A stretch of DNA of 64,000 nt from Caldilineaceae bacterium (GTDB lineage Bacteria; Chloroflexota; Anaerolineae; Caldilineales; Caldilineaceae). A model generated the notes under the pieces. It was not told the origin of the DNA, did not search any database, and saw only the letters and a list, made by a program, of their open reading frames with translations. The stretch's first letter is position 1, and each line of letters starts with the position of its first letter. A program made the translations under genes and the position numbers. The DNA lies in contig JALHQH010000016.1 in NCBI GenBank assembly GCA_022842065.1, positions 1 to 64,000 of the forward strand, written 5' to 3'. Below, one piece after another: positions 13,452 to 22,977 of the stretch.

Positions 13452-15641
13452 CTACAGCGGCGTATGTTGCTGCAACCTGGCAACAGCCTGTTGATTGCCG
13501 ATCACAATCAGCCGATCACCCGTAACCAGATTCACCGTGGGACCAGGCATGAGGATCTGCTCTGTCGCACGCTGGATGCCAACGACCGTGACCCCATACC
13601 GTTGCCGAAATTGCAAATCGGCCAAAGTCTGCCCGGCGCGCGGTGAACCATTCGCAAGCGGAACTTCGGCAAGCACAAAATGCGCTGGGTCTTGGGCATC
13701 GTAGACCTGAAATTGGTTGAGTAACTGTTCCGCCTGTTGCAACCCCGCCGCCTCGCCCATTAGCACCAGCCGGTCGCCGGGATAAATCTGAAACTCCGGC
13801 GTCAGGTCGTAATAGATCCGCCCAGCCCGGCTGACGGCCAAAATCGATACGCCGCCGGGGGCCGCCTCCCCCTGCTCATTCCCCGATGCCGGTAAGGAAC
13901 GGAGCGGAAGCGCCCTAATGGGTTGACCGGCGAACGCGCTCCCCGCTTGGATCCGAATTTCCTGAAAATCGACTGGCCAATCGGTATGTTTCGGTAACAT
14001 AGTCATGGCATGGGTCAAAGCTTCGCTGGCCTGCTCTGCCGCATCGCTGAATGGCCGTAATACCACCTGGGCACCGGCCTTTTGATAACGTTCAACTTCG
14101 TCCTGATTGGTGGCCGCCACCGCCACCAGCCCCGGATAGCGCCGATGGCGCAAAAGTTCTAGCAGGGCCAGATTCAGATCGAGCAACCGCACCGTGCTGA
14201 CCACCCAACGCGCTTTGTCCAGGGGTAACTGTTCGTGGATCTCCGGGTCGGCCATATCGCCATAGACCACAGGCAGGCCGCGGGCTTGCCAGCGCGCCAG
14301 GGCACTTGGATCAAAATCGACGCCGATTAGCGTACGCTTCTGCTGTAACAGCCGCTCGGCAATGCCACTGCCATAGTTGCCTAACCCGACCAGAATCACA
14401 TCTACGGATGGTGGTTCGTAGGCCGCATCCGTGCCCATTTCCCGATAGGGATTGCGCCGCTCAAATAGCTTCAACGGCCTGGACAGGAAGCGGTATAGCG
14501 GCCCCGAATAGAGAATCATGTAGGTAGAGGCAAAGATCGTCACCACACCGACGAGCGTAATTAAGCCCATAATTTCCGGGCTAATATGGCCAAGGCTGAG
14601 GCCCAACGCGGCCACAATCAGCGAGAACTCACTGATCTGCGCCACCGTCAGCCCGGCCAGAAAGCTGGTGCGGCGGCGATAGCCCATGACGCCCATGATG
14701 ATCAGAACAATCAGCGGGTTGCCAATCAGCACAAAGATCGAGAAGATCAGCGCAGAACCGACCTGCGAGCCGACGGTGGACCAATCCAAGCGCGCCCCCA
14801 GATCGATAAAGAAGAAGAGAAGGAGAAAATCGCGCAAACCGGTCAAGCGACCACCAATCGTGTCGCGGTAACCGGTCGAGGCCAGCGAAATGCCGGCCAG
14901 AAACGCACCGACTTCTTTGCTAAAGCCAAGCAGTTCACTAGCAGCGCTGAGCGAGACGGCCCAGGCAATCGCAAACAAGGTAAGTACCTCCTGTGAGTAA
15001 GCCAGGCGCTGAGTCAGTGTCGGCAACACATAGCGCATCAGCAGGCCAACGACCACCAGTAGACCAATCCCTTTTGCACCAATAAGCAACGATGAGATGA
15101 AGAACGAACCCCCTTCCGCAAGTTCTGCCCCAAAGGTCGTCAGGATGACAAGGGCCAGAATGGCAGCAATATCTTGCACAATCAAAAAGCCAATGGCGAT
15201 CTGACCGTGGAGCGCATCAATTTCGCGCTTATCGGACAGCAGCTTGACGATGATAATCGTGCTCGAAAAGGTGAGCGCAACCGCGACATAGGCCGCACTG
15301 AGCCAGGTGATACCGAGGGCCACCGCAATCAGGAAGCCGATGATAGAGGTGAAGATAATCTGACCCAGGCCCGTCGCCAATGCGACCATACCGGTGGTAC
15401 GGATCAGATGGAAATCCAGCTTCAGTCCGACGATAAATAAGAGGAGCGCAATGCCGATGTGCGCAAATAGCTCGATCTGCGTATGGTTTTGAATCAGATT
15501 CAGTGCGGCTGGCCCGGCCAGAATGCCTGTTGCCAAAAACATGATAATCAAAGGCTGACGCAGCTTCTGCCCAACAATGCCCAAGATAGTGGCCAAACTT
15601 AAAATGGTGGCAATTTCCAAGAATGTATCGCCGTGTAACAT
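13452..15641 (-). CDS. Kef/CPA2-type cation:proton antiporter with RCK domains
   Basis: A 729-aa integral membrane antiporter. Residues about 1-390 form the CPA2 transport domain (KLRQPLIIMFLATGILAGP, HIGIALLLFIVGLKLDFHL, KEVGAFLAGISLA). Residues 415-530 are a TrkA-N/RCK nucleotide-binding domain (VDVILVGLGNYGSGIAERLL, then VVYGDMADPE). Two TrkA-C-like domains follow (about 560-640 and 645-729). Such YbaL/KefB-type proteins exchange K+ or Na+ for H+ and are gated by nucleotide binding. GAGGAG precedes the ATG. An inverted repeat at 15665-15718 lies in its leader. Confidence 0.92.
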   Translation of the reverse strand: MLHGDTFLEIATILSLATILGIVGQKLRQPLIIMFLATGILAGPAALNLIQNHTQIELFAHIGIALLLFIVGLKLDFHLIRTTGMVALATGLGQIIFTSIIGFLIAVALGITWLSAAYVAVALTFSSTIIIVKLLSDKREIDALHGQIAIGFLIVQDIAAILALVILTTFGAELAEGGSFFISSLLIGAKGIGLLVVVGLLMRYVLPTLTQRLAYSQEVLTLFAIAWAVSLSAASELLGFSKEVGAFLAGISLASTGYRDTIGGRLTGLRDFLLLFFFIDLGARLDWSTVGSQVGSALIFSIFVLIGNPLIVLIIMGVMGYRRRTSFLAGLTVAQISEFSLIVAALGLSLGHISPEIMGLITLVGVVTIFASTYMILYSGPLYRFLSRPLKLFERRNPYREMGTDAAYEPPSVDVILVGLGNYGSGIAERLLQQKRTLIGVDFDPSALARWQARGLPVVYGDMADPEIHEQLPLDKARWVVSTVRLLDLNLALLELLRHRRYPGLVAVAATNQDEVERYQKAGAQVVLRPFSDAAEQASEALTHAMTMLPKHTDWPVDFQEIRIQAGSAFAGQPIRALPLRSLPASGNEQGEAAPGGVSILAVSRAGRIYYDLTPEFQIYPGDRLVLMGEAAGLQQAEQLLNQFQVYDAQDPAHFVLAEVPLANGSPRAGQTLADLQFRQRYGVTVVGIQRATEQILMPGPTVNLVTGDRLIVIGNQQAVARLQQHTPL

Positions 15642-15664
15642 CCCTTACTCCTCAGGGTAGTTTC

Positions 15665-15718
15665 CTGGAAAGGTTTTGTCTCATTCGTTCATCAAAGAAT
15701 GAGACAAAACCTTTCCAG
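15665..15718. repeat. Perfect 22-bp inverted repeat in antiporter leader
   Basis: Arms 15665-15686 and 15697-15718 with a 10-base loop, in the 90-base gap between the glycerol dehydrogenase stop and the antiporter start. There is no T-run on the minus strand after it, so it is not a typical terminator; it may be an RNA-stabilising or translation-controlling hairpin. Confidence 0.75.
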
Positions 15719-15731
15719 TTACATAAGTCTT

Positions 15732-16841
15732 CTACCGCCCAACCCGCGCCTTATAGGCCCGCCCATAGGCATCGGCTGCCAACATGGCATCCAAAACCAT
15801 GGTCGGCAAGACCGGAAAGGGCATATTGTGGATTGTCTCGCCTTCGGCGCAGGCCGCCTGCGCCACACGCATCAGATCCGCCCGTTCGATATTGTCCAGG
15901 TTTAGATCGCGCAAGGTTGTCGGCAACCCAATGCGCAGACAGAAATCGATCAATTCATTGATCTCGGCAAGGGTACGATCTTCCAAGGCGAGTTGACTGA
16001 GAGTGCCAAAGGCGACCTTTTCGCCATGCATCAGGCTATGGGTTTGATCATGAAGGACAGTTAGCCCGTTGTGGATAGCGTGGGCCGCCGCCAAACCACA
16101 ACTCTCGAAGCCTAGCCCACTAAGCAAAGTGTTGGCCTCAACGATGGCTTCGACGGCAGGTGTCACAACATGCTGCTCCACTGCCAACAGTGCCGCCTCG
16201 CCATAGCCGAACAGGGTTTCCCAGCATAGTTGGGCAATGGTTGCCGCCGCCCGTGTCGCCACACCGCCGGACATAGCGGGCTTGCGCGACGCCAGGTTGG
16301 CTTGCGCTTCCACCCAGGTCGAAAGCCCATCACCAATGCCGGCAGCGAGGAAACGCGCCGGTGCCTGGGCGATTACCGCTGTATCGACCAATACTAGATC
16401 GGGATTTTTGGTGTGGAAGGCGTAGCGTTCAAAGATGCCTGCATCACTGTAGATCACTGACAAGCGGCTAGTGGGCGCATCAGTAGAGGCGATTGTCGGC
16501 ACAATCACCCAGTTGCTCTGTAATTGGGCGCCAACCGCCTTGGCAGCATCAATGACTTTGCCACCGCCAAGGCCAATCACCATCTGGACCTGCCCCTGTT
16601 GCCCAATCTGTCGGTTGCGCTCAATCTCCCGACCGGAGGTTTCGCCGCCAAAAGGCTGGTGGATCATGTGAATATTGGCCTGTTGCAAGCTGGCAGTCAC
16701 GGTTTGCCCCACCAGCTTCCAGACGACATCATCCGCCATAACGAGGGCACGGTCGCCAAGCGGCTGTACCAGACGCCCTAATTCGGCCACGACCCCGCGG
16801 CCTTGGATATAGGTGCTGGGGGCAATCAAAGCTGTGTGCAT
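15732..16841 (-). CDS. gldA: Glycerol dehydrogenase (iron-containing ADH family)
   Basis: A 369-aa NAD-dependent dehydrogenase converting glycerol to dihydroxyacetone. It shows the NAD-binding GLGGGKVIDAAKA (90-102), PTIASTDAPTS (115-125), and the three metal ligands at family positions: D171 in AAGIGDGLSTWVEA, H254 in AAAHAIHNGL, and H272 in SLMHGEKVAFG. Length is standard. AAAGGAG precedes the ATG. It sits between a Usp gene and the antiporter gene in the minus-strand stress block. Confidence 0.93.
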   Translation of the reverse strand: MHTALIAPSTYIQGRGVVAELGRLVQPLGDRALVMADDVVWKLVGQTVTASLQQANIHMIHQPFGGETSGREIERNRQIGQQGQVQMVIGLGGGKVIDAAKAVGAQLQSNWVIVPTIASTDAPTSRLSVIYSDAGIFERYAFHTKNPDLVLVDTAVIAQAPARFLAAGIGDGLSTWVEAQANLASRKPAMSGGVATRAAATIAQLCWETLFGYGEAALLAVEQHVVTPAVEAIVEANTLLSGLGFESCGLAAAHAIHNGLTVLHDQTHSLMHGEKVAFGTLSQLALEDRTLAEINELIDFCLRIGLPTTLRDLNLDNIERADLMRVAQAACAEGETIHNMPFPVLPTMVLDAMLAADAYGRAYKARVGR

Positions 16842-16890
16842 TTTATTTTCTCCTTTGTCTACGATGATTGTCTGTATGAATCCTGCTCAT

Positions 16891-17368
16891 CTACCACTCT
16901 TCCAATTCGTGCGGATCGCCCACGCGCACCAGCAAAACCGGCACCGGCATTCTGCGCACAACCCCATCGGCGGTGCTACCCAACACCCAACGATTAAAGC
17001 CGCCGTGACCACGTGTACTCATGACAATGAGATCGATGTCATTCTGCGCTGCATAGCGCACAATTTCCGGGGCAGGTCCCGTGCCGCCACCACCTTCGAT
17101 GCTGACGATATCCACTACAACCCCTGCTGCGCGCGCCTTTTCTGCACTCGGCGCTAATTCCTCACGTACCTCGGCGGCCGCCCATGCTTCCATTTGCGGA
17201 TTGCGCGCTTCGAGCAAGGGCGGTATGACTTTCAAAAGAATGAGTTTAGCGCCGAAACACTTAGCTTGCGCAAGCGCGTGGGGCAAGGCTTGTTCAGCTA
17301 GCAATGAACCATCATGGGGTAAAAAGAACGCATTGGTACACGGGCTGATTCCCTTCAAAATACTGCAT
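16891..17368 (-). pseudogene. Universal stress protein gene with N-terminal frameshift
   Basis: The body (VKVIPPLLEARNPQMEAW, then EGGGGTGPAP, RGHGGFNRWVLGSTADGV) is a single-domain Usp closely related to the one at 22368-22889, including the ATP-binding G-rich motif. In its own frame the only start is a TTG at 17358 with no ribosome site. An ATG at 17368 has an AAAGGGAAG site and reads 18 codons in another frame before a stop. Removing one base from the T5 run (17321-17325 on the plus strand, as A5) joins both frames to give VLLPHDGSLLAEQALP, the expected Usp start. So the gene is frameshifted by one extra base, either truly or by sequencing error. Confidence 0.82.
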
Positions 17369-17451
17369 AGTCCACTTCCCTTTCCAACTTATAGCACTCA
17401 TCCGAACAGGTCATGACGCTTATAATTGTAACTTCAGAAGATATTTGATAT

Positions 17452-19182
17452 TCATGTGCGTTTATGTAACTCCGCATAGTGAGCGGCCACACGCTGCGAA
17501 AGCGCCGTGCGCAGCGTTTCGCCTTTTAATTGACGATGCGCCAACTTGCGCAAATGCACCGCCAATTCGGTATCACCCAGCGCGCCCTCGGCCCATGCGG
17601 CAAAATCGCTCCGTATCTGATGGTAGGCCAAACTCTCGATCGGTAAGTCGGCGAGCAACTGTAAGAACTCGAAGAGGCTGGCGGCTTCCAAACCGAGATA
17701 GCCACGCTCATCACGGAAATAGAAGCGCTTTTGTTTGGGCAGCGGGTTGTCGAGATACTTATACAGATGCCGAATATGTGGCACTCGGCGTGCATTTGCC
17801 AACAGCCGCACCAGACCGTTTCCACAAACCCAGACATGGCCACGTGGAATATCTGCCGGCACACCGGCTGGAAGTTGAAACTGTTGGCGCAAGGCTTGAA
17901 TCGCATCGCCGTCACTCAGGCGAGTCAAGAGACAGTGATTGAGTGTAGATAACACAGGATTGCCCAACTGCTCTGGGCAATAAGAAACAAATGTCCAACC
18001 TCCACCGGCCAACATCGGCGCTAGCGCCTCCATGACGGCTTTGTGATGGTCAGCCCACGGCGACAGAAAGTGCTGTGCTTCTTCCAGCAAAATCCAGTGT
18101 GGCCGGAATTTACGTTCGCGCAACGAACGGAGCGAACGCAATAGATCGGCCACGTACTGGCCACGCTGGCTAACCGGGTAGTCACACAAATCCAGTACAA
18201 CGGAGACGCCAACCGTCTCTAGAACTGTGGTGACTACCGCCGGCGCTGGCAGTGTTCGTTGATTCCCCGTAAAGGCTACAAATTCAGACATTGTTTGCAG
18301 TCCACGAAAATCACCTTCTGGATCAATCAAGAGTATTTGGTAACCAGCGTGATGCATACCTTCAGCCAATAGACCGGCTACCCAGGATTTGCCACTGCTC
18401 GAATCACCGAAGATGCCCAGGTTTTTACCTGCCAATAGAGTCCCAGACAGCGCGACTGATCTATTGCCTTCACCTTCACCTACGGGAATCTGAATTTCAC
18501 GGCGCAAGGGGATATCCAGCGGTCGTCCGTTTAACCAGTAGTTGGTCAGCACTTCATACACCCCGGCTGGACCTGGCTGCGTGGCCACCAGATCGGCGAC
18601 AGCTTTCAAGGCAGGCACGGCATCCGCCACCGCCACGCCCAATTCTCCTAGGCTCAACATCGATAGGTCATTCTCGGCATCGCCAAAACTGACCAAATTA
18701 CGGGGCGAAAAGCCACAAATCGTCAACAGACGTTCCAACCCAGACCCTTTGGCTGCGCCTGCTGGTAGAATCATGACCGCCCCCTTGTTGTGGATCACGG
18801 CGGCATCACCCCCCCACTCATTGATCACCTGCCAAACTGTTTCGTTGTGCGGAGACCAGGTGGAAACAATGGCTTGCCCGTGTTCAAGCGGTACGCCAGC
18901 AGCAATCAAGGCATCCACCAGCCGTCGATCAAGCTGCCCAAACGGTAGGTGTGTTTCGCGATTGGCTGTGTCGTAGAGCACAGCGCCGTTTTCCCAAACA
19001 ATACCTGTGAATAGGTCGCCTAATGTTCCTAGAGACACACTCTCCGTCAACCGTCCCGTCACCAGAAAGAGGACATAACCGGCCGCATGTAACCGTTCCA
19101 GTGCGGTATGGATTTGTGGCGGCATGATGCCGTTTTCGGCCAGTGTGCCGTCAAAATCAAAAGCTAAAACACGACGGTGCAT
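17452..19182 (-). CDS. HAD phosphatase fused to HerA/DUF87-like ATPase
   Basis: A 576-aa three-part protein. Residues 1-235 are a Cof-type HAD phosphatase: DFDGTLAENG (motif I), LVTGR (II), NKGAVM with AAKGSG (III), SFGDAENDLSM (IV). Residues 240-470 are a P-loop ATPase related to HerA/DUF87: Walker A GDSSSGKS (259-266), LLIDPEGD, and Walker B HWILLEEAQHF (362-372). Residues about 486-553 resemble DUF5752 (FRDERGYLGLEAASLFEFLQ). The start ATG 19182 has AAAGGAG; the frame opens further upstream. It lies between Usp and P-type ATPase genes. The HAD part may act on a sugar phosphate; the role of the ATPase part is unknown. Confidence 0.85.
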   Translation of the reverse strand: MHRRVLAFDFDGTLAENGIMPPQIHTALERLHAAGYVLFLVTGRLTESVSLGTLGDLFTGIVWENGAVLYDTANRETHLPFGQLDRRLVDALIAAGVPLEHGQAIVSTWSPHNETVWQVINEWGGDAAVIHNKGAVMILPAGAAKGSGLERLLTICGFSPRNLVSFGDAENDLSMLSLGELGVAVADAVPALKAVADLVATQPGPAGVYEVLTNYWLNGRPLDIPLRREIQIPVGEGEGNRSVALSGTLLAGKNLGIFGDSSSGKSWVAGLLAEGMHHAGYQILLIDPEGDFRGLQTMSEFVAFTGNQRTLPAPAVVTTVLETVGVSVVLDLCDYPVSQRGQYVADLLRSLRSLRERKFRPHWILLEEAQHFLSPWADHHKAVMEALAPMLAGGGWTFVSYCPEQLGNPVLSTLNHCLLTRLSDGDAIQALRQQFQLPAGVPADIPRGHVWVCGNGLVRLLANARRVPHIRHLYKYLDNPLPKQKRFYFRDERGYLGLEAASLFEFLQLLADLPIESLAYHQIRSDFAAWAEGALGDTELAVHLRKLAHRQLKGETLRTALSQRVAAHYAELHKRT

Positions 19183-19261
19183 GGACTGCTCCTTTCGTGA
19201 AAAACAAATGTTGCCCATTATCTGCCTGTCGTTAATCGCGCATCGGTTTCCTCTCCGCTGG

Positions 19262-22018
19262 TCAAGCTTTAGGAATCACGGCTAACCCACGCCCGCGCAT
19301 TGAGATTGGCAGGCGCTGACGCAGCCACTTCTCAAACTCGATGATCAAATAGGTGATGATGCTCACGCCCAAGATGCGCCACCAGGCATGGAGCGTAATC
19401 GGGGCGCTAGCCATGGCGCTGTTCATGAACGGCGCATAGGTGAATAACAGTTGCAACAACAACATCACCACCCACCCGACCACCAACCAGCGGTTAGAAA
19501 AGAGGCCGATGCGGAACATCGATTGGGTTAGCGAGCGACAATTGAACAGGTAGAACATCTCGACGAAGACCACCACATTCACCGCCACCGTGCGCGCCTC
19601 GCTTAGGCTGGCGCCGATGCCCAACTCCCAGGCAAAGAGACCGAAGGCCCCCACCAGAATCAGCGCGCCCACCACCAAGATGCGCCAAATCAGCTCCCCG
19701 GTTAGAATGGGCGATCGCGGGTCACGCGGCAGGCGCTGCATGATCCCAACTTCCTTATCTTCCATGGCCAGCACCAGCCCAAGGACGGCAACGGTGGTCA
19801 TATTGATCCACAAAATTTGCACCGGCAGAATGGGCAGGGCAACACCGGCAATGATCGCGGCGAGAACCACTAACCCTTCGCCCAAATTGGTTGGCAATGT
19901 CCAGACAATGATCTTGGTCAGGTTGTCGAAGACGCCACGGCCTTCTTCAACGGCTGCTTCAATCGACGCAAAGTTGTCGTCGGTCAAGACCATGTCCGCC
20001 GCCTCTTTGGCCACGTCCGTGCCATTTTTGCCCATTGCGACGCCAATGTCTGATTGTTTTAGCGCGGGGGCATCATTGACCCCATCCCCGGTCATGGCGA
20101 CAATATGACCTTGCACCTGCAATGCTTCGACCAAACGAAGTTTTTGTTCGGGGGTGACACGGGCAAAGACTGCTGTCCGTTCGGCTGCTTCGATTAATTC
20201 TGCATCAGATAACTCAGCCATTGCCTTGCCGGTCAGCACCGCAGGCGCCGTTTCACCGATCTCGCCAGCGCCATCTAACCCAATTTGCCTGGCGATAGCA
20301 GACGCCGTCAGCGCGTGGTCGCCGGTGATCATTTTGACACGAATCCCAGCGCTCTGGCAGGCGTGAACGGCCGCCACCGCTTCCGGGCGTGGCGGATCTG
20401 ACAACCCCTGGAGGCCCAGGAAGGTTAGACCGTTGGCGATATGTGCATGGGTTAGATCCTTTGCGCCGGCGGGTAATTCGCCACGCGCAAAGGCCAGCAC
20501 GCGCAAGCCTTTGGCCGCCATTATACCAACGACTGCATGGATGTGCGCCGTGTCCAGTGGGATCGTCTGTCCCGTTTCGTCAAGCGCAGCGCGGCAACTC
20601 TCCAAAAGCACCTCAACGGCCCCTTTCACATAGACAAGTCGCGGTTGCGCGGGGCCGGTGTCATGTAAGGTCGCCATATACTGATGCTGGGATTCGAAAG
20701 GAATCGCATCCAGGCGTGGGAATTGCCCTTGCTGCACCTCCGCCATCAACCCACTCTTGCAGGCCGCCACCAGCAGTGCGCCTTCGGTTGGGTCGCCCTC
20801 AATCTCCCACTGACCTTGCTTTTCTACCAGACGGCTGTCATTGCACAGCAGTCCAGCTTGGAGACACGCCAGCAGCGCCGCATGTGACGCTGGCTGAACC
20901 GGCGCTCCTTGCTGCAAAAGCTGACCAGAGGGGTGATAGCCGGCACCTGTCACTTCATATTGCGCGTCAACCAGCGCAATTTCCTGTACGGTCATCTGGT
21001 TTTGCGTAAGGGTACCCGTTTTGTCGGAACAGATGATCGTGGTGCTGCCGAGCGCTTCCACCGCCGGCAATTTGCGGATAATCGCCCGACGGCGCGCCAT
21101 CCGGGAAACGCCAATCGCCAGGGTGACGGTCACTGCGGCGGGCAGACCTTCGGGAATTGCGGACACAGCCAGGGCAATGGCTGCCATCAGCGTATCGATC
21201 AGCGCTTGTCCGCGCCAGAGACCCACAAGAATCGTCAGTCCCGCCAGCGTCAGAATCACATAGAGTAACGTTTGGCTAAATTGCCCAATTTTGCGCGTCA
21301 GAGGTGTCTGTAACTCCTGCGCCGTAGAAATGAGTTGAGAGATTCGTCCCACTTCTGTATTGTCACCAGTCGCCACGACGATCCCCGTACTCTGACCATA
21401 GGTAACCAGCGTTGAGGCATAGGCCATGTTGCGCCGGTCAGCCAGCGCCGCATCCGTATCTAAGCGGAGGTCAGCATCCTTCTGCACAGGCGCTGATTCG
21501 CCGGTCAGGGCTGCTTCAGCGACCTGTAAATCACGCGCACGCAGCAGCCGCATATCGGCCGGCACTTTGTTGCCGGCCTGGAGCAACACGATATCCCCTG
21601 GCACAAGCTCGGCGGCGGAAATGCGCACGGTTTTTCCAGCCCGTAGCGCATTGGCTTCGGTGATCATCGTTTGCGCAAGCGCTTCAATGGCTCTTTCCGC
21701 CTTGGCTTCTTGGATATAACCAACAATACCATTCACCAGCACCACCGCAAAGATGATGGCGGCATCCACCGCATCCTTTAAGATCAGGGTAACCAAACTC
21801 GCCGCCAGCAGGATGTAAATCAGCGGGTTGTGGAATTGCAACAAAAACCGCAGTAACGGACTTTTTCCCCGCTTTGGGGTCAGCACATTCGCACCAAAGC
21901 GTTCTTGGCGGTGCTTGATTTCAAACAAATCTAACCCGCTGTGCTGGTCGCTTTCGAGCAGGTCAGTAACCTCATGAGTAGGGAGGTGATGCCACTGTTT
22001 GTTGAGCAACGTTTGCAT
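19262..22018 (-). CDS. P2-type cation-transporting ATPase
   Basis: A 918-aa P-type ATPase. An N-terminal cation-ATPase domain (HHLPTHEVTDLLES) is followed by the actuator domain with TGES (172-175), transmembrane motif AIPEGLPAAV (287-296), the phosphorylated Asp in SDKTGTLTQNQMTV (D332), the nucleotide-binding domain, and GDGVNDAPALKQSDIGVAMG. The PEGLP motif and C-terminal cation-ATPase domain place it with SERCA/PMR1-like pumps of Ca2+ or Mn2+, though Na+ or K+ pumps cannot be excluded. AAGGAG precedes ATG. It sits within the stress block next to Usp genes. Confidence 0.93.
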   Translation of the reverse strand: MQTLLNKQWHHLPTHEVTDLLESDQHSGLDLFEIKHRQERFGANVLTPKRGKSPLLRFLLQFHNPLIYILLAASLVTLILKDAVDAAIIFAVVLVNGIVGYIQEAKAERAIEALAQTMITEANALRAGKTVRISAAELVPGDIVLLQAGNKVPADMRLLRARDLQVAEAALTGESAPVQKDADLRLDTDAALADRRNMAYASTLVTYGQSTGIVVATGDNTEVGRISQLISTAQELQTPLTRKIGQFSQTLLYVILTLAGLTILVGLWRGQALIDTLMAAIALAVSAIPEGLPAAVTVTLAIGVSRMARRRAIIRKLPAVEALGSTTIICSDKTGTLTQNQMTVQEIALVDAQYEVTGAGYHPSGQLLQQGAPVQPASHAALLACLQAGLLCNDSRLVEKQGQWEIEGDPTEGALLVAACKSGLMAEVQQGQFPRLDAIPFESQHQYMATLHDTGPAQPRLVYVKGAVEVLLESCRAALDETGQTIPLDTAHIHAVVGIMAAKGLRVLAFARGELPAGAKDLTHAHIANGLTFLGLQGLSDPPRPEAVAAVHACQSAGIRVKMITGDHALTASAIARQIGLDGAGEIGETAPAVLTGKAMAELSDAELIEAAERTAVFARVTPEQKLRLVEALQVQGHIVAMTGDGVNDAPALKQSDIGVAMGKNGTDVAKEAADMVLTDDNFASIEAAVEEGRGVFDNLTKIIVWTLPTNLGEGLVVLAAIIAGVALPILPVQILWINMTTVAVLGLVLAMEDKEVGIMQRLPRDPRSPILTGELIWRILVVGALILVGAFGLFAWELGIGASLSEARTVAVNVVVFVEMFYLFNCRSLTQSMFRIGLFSNRWLVVGWVVMLLLQLLFTYAPFMNSAMASAPITLHAWWRILGVSIITYLIIEFEKWLRQRLPISMRGRGLAVIPKA

Positions 22019-22055
22019 CGATCGTGATCTCCTTATAGCTTGCGCTATGTTATCG

Positions 22056-22256
22056 TTAGCGCATCGTTGTTTGTTGGCGAAAACTGAGAACCCAAGCTCC
22101 GATGAGGAGTACAGCGAGAATGGCCAGGTACGTTACATCTGTCGTCGGCTCAACCTCCAAGCGCAGGGTTTGTTGGATGAGCCGGAGCGTTACTCTCACC
22201 AGAATGATGCCAATCAGCCAACGTCTAAGCCCAGTCAAATTACGCGCTAGAAACAA
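22056..22256 (-). CDS. Possible small two-helix membrane protein
   Basis: A 66-residue frame with TTG start, two hydrophobic stretches (WLIGIILVRVTLRLI and TYLAILAVLLIGAWVLSF) separated by a short polar loop, lying 37 bases before the P-type ATPase gene. There is no clear ribosome site, so this may be chance; a membrane subunit or leader of the pump operon is possible. Confidence 0.4.
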   Translation of the reverse strand: MFLARNLTGLRRWLIGIILVRVTLRLIQQTLRLEVEPTTDVTYLAILAVLLIGAWVLSFRQQTTMR

Positions 22257-22297
22257 ACGGGGGGACTACTTCCAGAAACCATACTGCTAACAGTATC

Positions 22298-22356
22298 AGT
22301 AGACCGCAATGCCCTCTGGCTTCGACAAGCTCAGCCGCCGATCATTACGGTCTACT
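22298..22356. repeat. Intergenic hairpin with shared 19-bp core (second copy)
   Basis: Arms 22298-22311 and 22343-22356 match at 13 of 14 positions. The loop holds a 19-bp core (22318-22336) that is the exact reverse complement of 191-209. The arm sequence (AGTAGACCGCAATG) also resembles the ends of elements at 36685-36811 and 43168-43240. Confidence 0.7.
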
Positions 22357-22367
22357 CAGTATTCCCT

Positions 22368-22889
22368 CTAACCCGCTTCCAACTCATTCGCCTCACCGGC
22401 GCGCACTAGTAAGACAGGGACAGGCGCTTTCTGTACGACACCATCGGCGGTGCTGCCTAAGGCCCAACGCTTGAACCCGCCATGCCCACGCGTACACATG
22501 ACAATGAGGTCAATCTCATTTTGGGCCGCATAACAGACGATGGTGGGCGCAGGACCCGTGCCGCCACCCCCCTCAATGCTGATAATCTTCACATCAACAC
22601 CTGCTGCGCGCACCCGGTCGGCCATCGGTGCTAACTCCTGCTGTACTTTAGCCGCCGCCATTGCTTCCATTTGCGGACTGCGTGCTTCCAATAGAGGAGG
22701 AATCACTTTCAGTAGAATCAGTTGCGCCCCAAACCGTTCGGCTTGCGCAACGGCATAGGGCAGCGCTTGTTCAGCCAGCGCTGAGCCATCCAATGGCAGC
22801 AGAATCTTTTTGAACATCCCTGACGCTACGCCTGTCTCTACGGTTAAACCCAGACCCTTCAACAATGGCGTCACCATTTGTTTGAACAT
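22368..22889 (-). CDS. Universal stress protein
   Basis: A 173-aa single-domain Usp with a 25-residue N-terminal extension. Core motifs: MFKKILLPLDGSALAEQALP, VKVIPPLLEARSPQMEAMAA, EGGGGTGPAP, and the ATP-binding CTRGHGGFKRWALGSTADGV. It is a close paralogue of the frameshifted copy at 16891-17368 and supplies the intact reference for it. The start ATG 22889 was chosen for its GTAGAGGTAACG site; the frame continues upstream to 22946 and an internal ATG precedes FKKILL. Confidence 0.9.
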   Translation of the reverse strand: MFKQMVTPLLKGLGLTVETGVASGMFKKILLPLDGSALAEQALPYAVAQAERFGAQLILLKVIPPLLEARSPQMEAMAAAKVQQELAPMADRVRAAGVDVKIISIEGGGGTGPAPTIVCYAAQNEIDLIVMCTRGHGGFKRWALGSTADGVVQKAPVPVLLVRAGEANELEAG

Positions 22890-22977
22890 CGTTACCTCTA
22901 CCTTCTTGCACTGATTACTGGAACACGCTGGCGGAATCTGTAGCATTCCTGCGGGACAGGTCGTACAAGAGATCAGC

